Of a stretch of DNA of 64,000 nucleotides, positions 56,810-64,000 are shown piece by piece; position 1 is the first letter of the stretch, and each line of letters opens with the position of its first letter. Source of the DNA: Thermoplasmatota archaeon (GTDB taxonomy: Archaea; Thermoplasmatota; Thermoplasmata; Thermoplasmatales; Thermoplasmataceae); NCBI GenBank assembly GCA_023381355.1, contig JAMCUL010000006.1, positions 42,640 through 106,639 of the forward strand. The letters run 5' to 3'. A program made the position numbers and the translations under genes. The notes below the pieces were generated by a model. That model had not been told where the DNA came from. It ran no database searches and worked only from the letters and a program-made list of their open reading frames with translations.

Positions 56810-57532
56810 TTGAGTTACGGTTATATTTTTGATTTTTTAAGACAGCGCCTTGGTGACAGGAATGCCATAATTGGCCTGAGTGGTGGAATTGACAGTTCTC
56901 TTGTACTGGCCCTTCTCTCCAGGTCCATACCCCGGGAGAGGATCAGGGCAGTCTTCATGCCCGACAGCACCACGCCTCCGGGAGATTACGATGACATAAG
57001 GAAGCTTTCTGAAAAATTCTCAATTGAGGTGACAACTAGAGACATAACTCCTGTTGTGAACTCATTCAGGGGATTGCTTGAAGCCAGGTCCAATGGTCCC
57101 ATCGGGAATATAAAGTCGAGAGCTAGGATGACAGTTCTTTATTATTATGCAAACACAATGAATGGTTATGTTGTCGGAACAACGAACTATACTGAATTTA
57201 TTACCGGATACTTTACAAAATATGGAGATGGAGGATGTGATCTTGAACCCATAATCAACCTGACCAAAACTGAGGTAAGGTCCGCTGCAAGGGAATTTGG
57301 AGTCCCGGAGTCAATTATCAGCAAGCCGCCAACTGCAGGTTTGTGGGAAGGCCAGACCGATGAGAAGGAACTTGGCTTCACATATGATGAAATAGATCAG
57401 GCGATCGAATATTTCCGAAAGCTTGGTGAGTTCAGGGATGACGCAGTATCTGCAAGGGTGAAGGACCTCTATATAAAAAGTATGCACAAAAGAAACCTGC
57501 CATATAGTCCTGGAGAAGTACAGTCACAATGA
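56810..57532 (+). CDS. nadE: NH3-dependent NAD synthetase
   Basis: 240 residues. IIGLSGGIDSSLVLALL is the ATP pyrophosphatase P-loop; GTTNYTEFITGYFTKYGDGG and the C-terminal PPTAGLWEGQTDE are family hallmarks. No glutaminase domain, so ammonia is the amide donor. The start is TTG. Its stop overlaps the nhaP-like ATG (ATGA). Confidence 0.92.
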   Translation: MSYGYIFDFLRQRLGDRNAIIGLSGGIDSSLVLALLSRSIPRERIRAVFMPDSTTPPGDYDDIRKLSEKFSIEVTTRDITPVVNSFRGLLEARSNGPIGNIKSRARMTVLYYYANTMNGYVVGTTNYTEFITGYFTKYGDGGCDLEPIINLTKTEVRSAAREFGVPESIISKPPTAGLWEGQTDEKELGFTYDEIDQAIEYFRKLGEFRDDAVSARVKDLYIKSMHKRNLPYSPGEVQSQ

Positions 57533-58818
57533 GTCTTTTTCAGAATGTGGACTTTATTCAACTCAGTCTCATACTGATAATAGCCTCATTCTCAATCCCG
57601 ATTGCCAGGAAAGCTTCCCTAGTGGAAATTCCCATACTTATAGGTCTTGGCCTCCTCTTTGGTCCAGTTCTCGGCGTTATAAGCCACTCCTATGCAACTT
57701 ACCTTGTGAATAACTTTGCAGGATTTGGGGTTGGCATACTTGGCCTCGTCATAATCCTGTATTATGAATCACACAACATAAACTTCCGCATACTCCGAAA
57801 GTTCCTGAGAGGAATAATATCGCTCAATACTGTCGGGATGCTTGTGACAGCGGTTGTCGCCGGGATCCTGTTCTCCCTGTTAACGGGTGCCCCATTCATT
57901 GTGGGATTCCTGTTCGGTTCAATCATTTCTCCCACAGATCCATCGACCCTGATCCCTCTCTTCAAGAAGATCAAGATAAATGACAACTATTCCGGAACCC
58001 TTGTGGGCGAGAGCCTCTTCAATGATCCGCTTGCAATCATCATGGTCACCCTTGCCATCTCACTCATCTACTCAGGATCAAGCTACTCATCCCTGTTCAA
58101 CTCAGTTACGGCTATCGTTGGATTTTATCCTGCGATTCCTTCATTCCTGCTCATCCAGATCATAGTGCCATCAAGCTTCGGGATAGTAATTGGTTTTGCA
58201 ATTATCTACCTCAACAGGCTTCTTAATTTTGAGAACCTGATCGTGGGACTTCTACTTGGGGTTATCCTCTTTGAACTGACAATACTTGAAGGGTTCGGAG
58301 TCACACCCTTCCCTGCCATCATAGCCACAGGGGCGATCGTAGGGAATTTCTCGGACAGGAGCATATTCTGGTCAAGGGAATCAAATTTTCAGGAGAATCT
58401 ATCATTCCTCGCACAGGGTTTGATATTCATCCTTGTTGGAAGCATAATGACAATAGAGGATTTCCAGCTGTTCTTCATTCAGGGCCTGATTCTTTCTGTT
58501 CTGGTGATGTTTGTAGTCAGGCCGGCAGCTGTATTCACTTCCCTTCCACCCGTGAGGAAGAAGAACAGGAATGCACTCAATGGTTGGAGAACAAAACTGT
58601 TCATTGCACTTTCAGGTCCAAGGGGAGTTGTTTCAGTTGTTGAATCGTCCATCCCTTACGCGATTGGGCTTGCCTCTGGAAATAAGATCCTGCTGACATG
58701 GGGACCGATAATAGAGATAAACGTCACATTCATAGTCCTTCTGTCAATAGTGTTCCAGACAGTGTACCTTCCAACAGTTGCCGGAAGGCTCCTGCCTGAG
58801 ATTCCTGATCAAGCCTGA
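57529..58818 (+). CDS. Na+/H+ antiporter (CPA1/NhaP type)
   Basis: 429 residues with about twelve hydrophobic segments. GSIISPTDPSTLIPLF and GESLFNDPLAIIMV carry the aspartates of the CPA1 ion site, and GPRGVVS near the C-terminus is also typical. It exchanges sodium or another cation for protons; in an acidophile it contributes to pH and ion balance. Coupled to nadE and ending with a 10-base overlap with the convergent secretion operon. Confidence 0.87.
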   Translation: MSLFQNVDFIQLSLILIIASFSIPIARKASLVEIPILIGLGLLFGPVLGVISHSYATYLVNNFAGFGVGILGLVIILYYESHNINFRILRKFLRGIISLNTVGMLVTAVVAGILFSLLTGAPFIVGFLFGSIISPTDPSTLIPLFKKIKINDNYSGTLVGESLFNDPLAIIMVTLAISLIYSGSSYSSLFNSVTAIVGFYPAIPSFLLIQIIVPSSFGIVIGFAIIYLNRLLNFENLIVGLLLGVILFELTILEGFGVTPFPAIIATGAIVGNFSDRSIFWSRESNFQENLSFLAQGLIFILVGSIMTIEDFQLFFIQGLILSVLVMFVVRPAAVFTSLPPVRKKNRNALNGWRTKLFIALSGPRGVVSVVESSIPYAIGLASGNKILLTWGPIIEINVTFIVLLSIVFQTVYLPTVAGRLLPEIPDQA

Positions 58819-60410
58819 ATTTCCTCTTCCATTTCAAGGGCAGCAAAAACCCTCTTCCTGTCCTTGTAGAATAGGTTGACCACATTGTAGAAGTCCTTGT
58901 AATTGTTCACACCCTTTTCTATCATCTTTTCAAGGACCTCCGTCCTGACCTCTACTTCCCTTTCAAGCTCAGATTCGTACTTTCCCTCCTTTTCAGCGAT
59001 TCTCTTCAGCGTATAGCTGAATCCTGAATATGCCTGGGTATCTGAAATCTCGTTGAGCGTGAAAACGTTGTTTATCACGATATCCTTTGTTGAATCATCC
59101 TGCCCCGCGATCTCTGATACAGTCCTTATCCTTCTCCTTGATCCTTTCTCATCAATAACATTCTGGAGAATCACTGCAACATCCAGAGTCAGCAGCAGGT
59201 TCCTTGGAACGTTGATTGGCTTGGACTCCATCCTGTGAATGAATGTGCTGATATCATCCGCATGGAATGTACCATACACGTACCTCCCAATGGACATTGC
59301 CTGGAACAGGGTGAATGCTTCAGCTCCCCTCACTTCTCCCACGATTACGTAGCTTGGCCTCTGCCTCATTGTAATGGTCAGGAGATCAAACATATCTATC
59401 TCTCCTGCTCTCTTCCCTGTATCATTGTTCAATTTTCCATAACCGGTCCTGGTCACCATGGGAACCCAGTTTTCATGTATGAGGTTGATTTCCCTTGTAT
59501 CCTCGATTGATACTATCTTCTTTTGCGAAGGTATGAATAACAGTATAGCGTTCATCAGTGTTGTCTTTCCTGTTGCCGTTCCTCCCACGACCATGACGTT
59601 ACCCCCATATTCAGTAAGGACCCAGAAATAGGCAAATGTCTTTGCACTTCCCAGGTTCCTCTGTATAAGATCAATTGGTGTCAACGGTTCTTCCTTGAAT
59701 TTCCTGATAGTGAAGGAGGAACCCTTGTTGGTAACATACCTCCCAATTGAACAGGAAATTCTTGACCCATCAAGAAGAGTTGCATCCACTATAGGATTTG
59801 CTATGGATATGTGTCTCCCAACATCCTGCAGGATTTTCTTTACAAACGTTTCGAGTTCAATCTCATCTTCATATATTATGTTGGTAGGTATATAGCCGAA
59901 TGACTTGTGAAACACAAATACAGGGATACCTGGCATGTCGCATGAAATGTCCTCAATATTTGGATCCTTCATCAGTGCGTCTATCTTTCCAAAGCCAATT
60001 ATATCTCTTTCGACGAAGTATGATATTGAATCCATTTCCTCCATCGTGAAGGAACCTGTCTCCCTGACCGCAGAGATAAACCTTTCAGCAGCTGAATCCT
60101 TTGTTATATCCTTCATGTTTTTGTTTTCAGGATCAGTAAGTGCTTTTATGAATTCGAGTACGAGTTTCTGGTATAACCTCATTGTTCTTTCCTTGAGTTC
60201 TGGTTCGTCTACCTCATACTTGAATATGGTGCTTGCCCTGTCAAAGTATACCCTGGCAAACACTTTTCCAGGAACGATTTCCTCGAATAACTTGTCTTCC
60301 CCTGTTCTCTTTGGATATCTTAACCTTGTTACAACCTGCTTTCCACCATACTTTTTTACTGTCTTCCTTGGCTTCCTCTTCCCCTTCTTGCTGTTTGGCA
60401 ATAATTTCAT
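58809..60410 (-). CDS. Type II/IV secretion system ATPase (first copy, downstream)
   Basis: 533 residues of the GspE/TadA/FlaI family. Walker A GGTATGKTTLMNAIL, Asp box SIEDTREINL, Walker B region SYVIVGEVRGAEAF and His box YGTFHADD. The N-terminus is lysine-rich (KKGKRKPRKTVKKYGGK). It powers assembly of archaeal pili or related filaments. It starts one base after the adjacent membrane gene and is the last gene of the four-gene operon. Confidence 0.9.
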   Translation of the reverse strand: MKLLPNSKKGKRKPRKTVKKYGGKQVVTRLRYPKRTGEDKLFEEIVPGKVFARVYFDRASTIFKYEVDEPELKERTMRLYQKLVLEFIKALTDPENKNMKDITKDSAAERFISAVRETGSFTMEEMDSISYFVERDIIGFGKIDALMKDPNIEDISCDMPGIPVFVFHKSFGYIPTNIIYEDEIELETFVKKILQDVGRHISIANPIVDATLLDGSRISCSIGRYVTNKGSSFTIRKFKEEPLTPIDLIQRNLGSAKTFAYFWVLTEYGGNVMVVGGTATGKTTLMNAILLFIPSQKKIVSIEDTREINLIHENWVPMVTRTGYGKLNNDTGKRAGEIDMFDLLTITMRQRPSYVIVGEVRGAEAFTLFQAMSIGRYVYGTFHADDISTFIHRMESKPINVPRNLLLTLDVAVILQNVIDEKGSRRRIRTVSEIAGQDDSTKDIVINNVFTLNEISDTQAYSGFSYTLKRIAEKEGKYESELEREVEVRTEVLEKMIEKGVNNYKDFYNVVNLFYKDRKRVFAALEMEEEIQA

Positions 60411-61268
60411 CTACATAACCCCCACTACGAGCAGAACAACCATACTTATGAAGACCAGAATTCCTGATACAAGTGACCCTGAAATAAGCCTTCCATCCCT
60501 GAACACCCCTGATATGAGGCCGCTTGCGACGCTCTGGATTATGATTCCTGCACTGAATATTCTCTCAATCAGCCCAAATGAAGATGACTTGATGCTAAGT
60601 GTTGAGCCTGAACCTCCAAGGGCCTGCCCTGCTATCTGGGGGAAGAAGAACAGATCCAGCATTATTATTACAAACAGGAAAACACCGAATGAAACCGCCA
60701 TTGTGGTCGAATAACTTCTCATGTCTGCAAACCTGCTCTCCCTCATGAGGTAAGTCTGGGTGGTGAAACTCGATATTAGGGAGATAACATCAGATGTGTT
60801 GCTTCCTGATTCGCTGGCCTTCTTGATTATCTTTCCAACTCTTATTATTGTGTCAGATTTAAGCCTCTTTCCGAAGTCGTCCAGCGCCGTTTCAACAGGT
60901 ATGCCAAGCCGGATCATGCCTGCTATCTGGTTTACTTCCTCCGACAGTGGGCCGTAATTTATCTCGGAACTCCTCAGTATGGCCTCAGACATTGGCGTTC
61001 CAAAATTTGTGTGACCTGCAAGATCCCTCAAGAAATCAGGAAGCCTCCTTTCAGCCTCCTCCTTTCGCTTCACCTCTGCAAAGTCTGCAAGCCCGAATGG
61101 AAGGAACATGATTATGAGCGATATTGAACTGACAGTCAGTGGATGCATAAGAGGATCAATCGAACTAACCCTTATGAAAAATCCGAGAAAGAGCATTATG
61201 AAAACCACTAGTCCTGACGCTGCGAGAACAATATATCTCAGTTGAAGTCCACCATATTCGTATTTCAT
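60411..61268 (-). CDS. Secretion system membrane protein (TadC/FlaJ, GspF family), first copy
   Basis: 285 residues with a GspF domain in the middle (RLPDFLRDLAGHTNFGTPMS, then FGKRLKSDTIIRVGKIIKKA) and two hydrophobic helices at each end. Together with an ATPase it forms the platform for pilin assembly. ATG overlaps the stop of the preceding copy by four bases. Confidence 0.88.
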   Translation of the reverse strand: MKYEYGGLQLRYIVLAASGLVVFIMLFLGFFIRVSSIDPLMHPLTVSSISLIIMFLPFGLADFAEVKRKEEAERRLPDFLRDLAGHTNFGTPMSEAILRSSEINYGPLSEEVNQIAGMIRLGIPVETALDDFGKRLKSDTIIRVGKIIKKASESGSNTSDVISLISSFTTQTYLMRESRFADMRSYSTTMAVSFGVFLFVIIMLDLFFFPQIAGQALGGSGSTLSIKSSSFGLIERIFSAGIIIQSVASGLISGVFRDGRLISGSLVSGILVFISMVVLLVVGVM

Positions 61269-62224
61269 ACATCCACCTCCCCAATTGTACTGCTAAGTAT
61301 CAGTGCAAACATGACAGCAATCACAGGAATAATAAGACCAACAATCAGGTATAATACCACGACCGTAAGGCTGCCTTCTCCGGGTATTACAGATGTGACA
61401 GTTCCTATGATGACCATCAGGATGAGAGGAAACATTACCCCTACTATGATATAACTTTCTGCAAGTACTGAAAGAGATTCGGTGTTTCTCTTTATGAGGG
61501 TACTCAATTCTGTCTGGTACTGAAGCGCCTTCTGCTTGAAGTATTCCTTGAGGTCACCCCCCGATGTCATTGTCGTGATGATCCCCTGGAGAAATTCGGA
61601 AAATCTGGGGGATGGCGTGTATGTTGCCCCATCCTTGATTGCACTGATGATATCCTTCCCGAATAACCTTGTTGAGACCGATATCCCCTGCGCTTCCCTT
61701 GCGAGCTCGGTATATTCCTTGCTCCTTGAAAGCTCATATATTATGTTCTCGACAGGCATGTCTGCGGAGGCCATGGTGGCAATATATCCCATTGCAAGTG
61801 GAAGCACTGCATCTATCTTCTTCTTTCGCGATGTGGCAACTGAGTTCGGATATTCTCCCATGAATGCTAGGTATAGTATCACGGCAAGGAACCAGAATGC
61901 GAAGAACAGGTAGGTATATCCGGCAAGTTCGACTGAAAATATGTTCACGAATATGAACGAGACGATTGAAAAAATCACTGCACCCATTGTCCCTCTCGAG
62001 AGGTACTCCTCGGCAGTCATTGGTATTTTAGCCTTCTGGAGAGTCACATCCATGTTGGATGTGTTCACGTACTTTTCAAACAGCCCTCCGAAAACGGCCT
62101 TAGAGAAATTGTCAAAAGCGTTTGGCTTAGGGATCGCCATCTTTGGCTTCTTGTTCTTGTCCTTCTTCACAGGCTTCCTCGTCGAGCTTATTGAGGTTAT
62201 CTGAATGTTGTTCTTCTTTACCAT
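61265..62224 (-). CDS. Secretion system membrane protein (TadC/FlaJ, GspF family), second copy
   Basis: 319 residues. The N-terminal 40 residues are strongly basic (STRKPVKKDKNKKPK). The GspF core reads VLPLAMGYIATMASADMPVE and RFSEFLQGIITTMTSGGDLK, with about six hydrophobic segments. It differs clearly from the other copy in length and N-terminus. Its ATG overlaps the upstream ATPase stop by one base. Confidence 0.88.
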   Translation of the reverse strand: MVKKNNIQITSISSTRKPVKKDKNKKPKMAIPKPNAFDNFSKAVFGGLFEKYVNTSNMDVTLQKAKIPMTAEEYLSRGTMGAVIFSIVSFIFVNIFSVELAGYTYLFFAFWFLAVILYLAFMGEYPNSVATSRKKKIDAVLPLAMGYIATMASADMPVENIIYELSRSKEYTELAREAQGISVSTRLFGKDIISAIKDGATYTPSPRFSEFLQGIITTMTSGGDLKEYFKQKALQYQTELSTLIKRNTESLSVLAESYIIVGVMFPLILMVIIGTVTSVIPGEGSLTVVVLYLIVGLIIPVIAVMFALILSSTIGEVDV

Positions 62225-63810
62225 TATGTACCACTCGCAAGCCTTAATGCGGTTTCAGGATCTTTGTAGAATATATTTATTATCTTGGTAATGTTAGCAT
62301 AATCCGTTATATTGTTCCTGAGCATACCCTCAAGAAGTCTCTGTCGCTTGTCAAATTCGGTCCGAAATTCATCATCAGTCCACTGCTTTGAATCCCTTAT
62401 TTCGTTGAGGATCTTGCTATAGCCTGAGAATACCTGCCGATTTTCATTATAATCGAAGTTGTAGACACGGTTGTAGAGAATTTCGCCTGAATCCGGATCT
62501 ATTCCCATGATTTCATCTATTTCTGTCAATTTTCTCATATTCCTGCTCCCCATCCTGATAAATTTGTTGAACATCACAATATTTAGGGCACTGATCAGAA
62601 CCCTCGGGATGTTAAGTGGATTCGATTCCAGACGGTTGACCAGTGTTTCCATTGAATCTGCATGTATTGTTGAATATGCAGTGTGACCTGTTGAGATTGC
62701 CTGAAACAGCGAGTATGATTCCCTCCCCCTTATTTCACCAAGAATAATATATGTAGGCCTCTGCCTCATTGCCATCCTCACCAGTTCAAACATGCCGATA
62801 GGAGGATTCTTTTCGTCAGCGCTTCCTGATGAATATATGCTTTCCCTGGTGGATGTGGCAACCCAGTTCTGATGCAGGATGTTTATTTCCCTTGTCTCCT
62901 CTATGCTGAAAACCTTTGTGTTTGCAGGGATGAACATGAGCATTGCATTGATGGTTGAAGTCTTGCCCACTCCTGGAACACCGGCAATTATTGCAGACTT
63001 CAGATTTTCTACGGCAAACCAGAGGTAAGTAACAACTTCCGGCGTTGCTGCCCCATATTTTATAAGTTCGATTGGGGTAAAGGGTGTTTCCCTGAAAAGC
63101 CTGAATGTAAATGCAGAACCTTTCGTTGAAATTTCCTTGCCAAATGTGAGCTGTATCCTATGCCCCTGTGGAAACGTCCCATCGATTATGGGCTCATTCA
63201 TTGAAACCTCCTTTCCACACATCTGGGCCAGCCTTACAACGTAGGAATCAAGTTTTTCCTCAGTATCAAAAACAATATTCGTCCTCAACGAACCATGAAT
63301 CTTGTGTTCAATGAAAACTGGGATTCCCACACCATTGCAGGAAACATCCTCCACCATTGGATCCTTCACGATCGCATCAAGAGGACCAAAACCCTCGTAA
63401 TCTCTCTTTATATAATATTTCAGTTTGTCGATTGTTTTCAGGGGATATTTGTTTCTCCTGTTTGAGAGATAATTTTCAACGACCTGATCAATAGTCAGGG
63501 AAGAGAGGTCTTCAGGAAGGGTTTTTGAACTCTTGACCACCTGTTCCATATTCTTTTCGATACGATCAAGAAGTTCCAGTTCCTCAGCGTTCATCATTGG
63601 CTCATTTACTACGTATATTGCCTCAAGAATGTCTGGATTCCAGGAAATTTCTACGGAAACTACCCTTGGTATAATACTGTACTCATCCATTACCTCATAT
63701 TTCTTGATCTCAGGCATTTCATTTTTGACAACTTCGCCATCCCCCTCTTCCTTATTTTTACTTAGAGTTTTCTTATCTTTTTTTGATTTGGATAATTTAG
63801 GTATATTCAT
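62224..63810 (-). CDS. Type II/IV secretion system ATPase (second copy, first gene of operon)
   Basis: About 528 residues. Walker A AGVPGVGKTSTINAMLMF, Asp box SIEETREINILH, Walker B region TYIILGEIRGRESY and His box YSTIHADS. The N-terminus is lysine/serine rich. ATG 63810 (MNIPKLSKSKKDKK) is favoured over TTG 63834. It shares fold and order of motifs with the ATPase at 58809-60410, so the operon holds an ATPase-membrane-membrane-ATPase set. No pilin or prepilin peptidase is within the window. Confidence 0.9.
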   Translation of the reverse strand: MNIPKLSKSKKDKKTLSKNKEEGDGEVVKNEMPEIKKYEVMDEYSIIPRVVSVEISWNPDILEAIYVVNEPMMNAEELELLDRIEKNMEQVVKSSKTLPEDLSSLTIDQVVENYLSNRRNKYPLKTIDKLKYYIKRDYEGFGPLDAIVKDPMVEDVSCNGVGIPVFIEHKIHGSLRTNIVFDTEEKLDSYVVRLAQMCGKEVSMNEPIIDGTFPQGHRIQLTFGKEISTKGSAFTFRLFRETPFTPIELIKYGAATPEVVTYLWFAVENLKSAIIAGVPGVGKTSTINAMLMFIPANTKVFSIEETREINILHQNWVATSTRESIYSSGSADEKNPPIGMFELVRMAMRQRPTYIILGEIRGRESYSLFQAISTGHTAYSTIHADSMETLVNRLESNPLNIPRVLISALNIVMFNKFIRMGSRNMRKLTEIDEIMGIDPDSGEILYNRVYNFDYNENRQVFSGYSKILNEIRDSKQWTDDEFRTEFDKRQRLLEGMLRNNITDYANITKIINIFYKDPETALRLASGT

Positions 63811-63923
63811 AGCCTTATTTGATAAACATACCAATCTAATTAAGTTTTAGCATATAAGCCAGTTCCTATAAAGATGAAATGTAACGTTAAAATCATATAG
63901 TAAGGAATAATATTGTTTCCACT

Positions 63924-63995
63924 GGGCTGGTAGATCAGAGGTAGATCGCTTCCTTGGCATGGAAGAGGCCAGGGGTTCAAATCCCCTCCAGTCCA
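63924..63995 (+). tRNA. tRNA-Ala (anticodon GGC)
   Basis: 72 nt. Acceptor GGGCTGG pairs with CCAGTCC (one G-T), D arm GATC-GATC, anticodon arm CTTCC-TTGGCAT-GGAAG, T arm AGGGG-TTCAAAT-CCCCT, discriminator A. No CCA encoded. It is divergent from the secretion operon. Confidence 0.9.
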
Positions 63996-64000
63996 TACCT

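Noticed and set aside
59935..60714. Antisense open frame of 259 codons across two secretion genes
   Set aside because: It overlaps the N-terminus of an ATPase and the C-terminus of a membrane protein, both well supported; composition is that of a shadow frame.

Overview
The window looks like a chromosomal segment of an archaeon of the order Thermoplasmatales (Euryarchaeota), probably an acidophilic heterotroph related to Thermoplasma, Ferroplasma or Cuniculiplasma. The information-processing genes are archaeal: aIF5B, L7Ae, S28e, L24e, S8e, SRP19, the DNA primase large subunit, Nep1 and archease. The segment also carries the bacterial-type DNA gyrase pair and GTP cyclohydrolase II known from this order, a Thermoplasma-like glucose dehydrogenase, a tetraether lipid synthase candidate and a geranylgeranyl-reductase-like flavoprotein. 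Many genes have no ribosome-binding site and a TATA-like box about 20-30 bases before the start codon, which suggests leaderless transcripts. GTG and TTG starts are frequent. The exact genus is inference.

Layout. 1-11.4 kb: 3' part of pheT, tetraether synthase (tes), archease, the overlapping run pdaD-leuS-aldolase/SDR fusion, a divergent flavoprotein/truA pair and an SDR. 11.4-12.3 kb: debris with a broken IS110-type transposase. 12.3-21.8 kb: aldehyde dehydrogenase, lipB-pckG, a winged-helix regulator, S-adenosylmethionine decarboxylase (spermidine synthesis with pdaD), a cation-exchanger-like membrane protein, and the leftward operon rpl7ae-rps28e-rpl24e-ndk-infB. 21.9-25.9 kb: a mobile-element graveyard. 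25.9-39 kb: 2-keto-3-deoxy-sugar aldolase, a TusA-like protein, a large surface beta-propeller protein, an ABC exporter, a SufR-like regulator divergent from a transporter, rps8e-srp19, priL-ggt-pepQ, a protein kinase and tRNA-Arg. 39-50 kb: an ABC ATPase remnant, a 2H phosphoesterase, an MFS transporter, gyrB-gyrA-hom, an unknown gene and a mevalonate-decarboxylase-family gene. 50-58.8 kb: tRNA-His, nep1, tRNA-Gly, unknown genes, then ribA, gdh, folD, nadE and an Na+/H+ antiporter. 58.8-63.8 kb: a leftward operon with two secretion ATPases and two TadC/FlaJ-like membrane proteins. tRNA-Ala lies at the right edge.

The most interesting structure is at 22.3-25.4 kb. Two inverted, internally repeated termini of IS21 type (22299-22349 and 25302-25376) enclose 3,078 bp and are flanked by a 5-bp direct repeat CTTTT. 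Removing the segment and one copy of the repeat joins two transposase fragments in one reading frame, which fixes the boundaries of a past insertion. The element keeps an N-terminally truncated istB but no recognisable istA. In its place it carries IS fragments and two intact-looking genes facing the other way: a secreted aromatic/glycine-rich protein preceded by a 31-bp AT dinucleotide tract, and an overlapping small membrane protein. The pair has the layout of a secreted effector with a membrane immunity partner, but that function is inference.

Metabolic themes: the glucose dehydrogenase and keto-deoxy-sugar aldolase fit the non-phosphorylative Entner-Doudoroff route; pdaD and speH fit polyamine synthesis; the decarboxylase-family gene, the flavoprotein and tes fit archaeal lipid synthesis.
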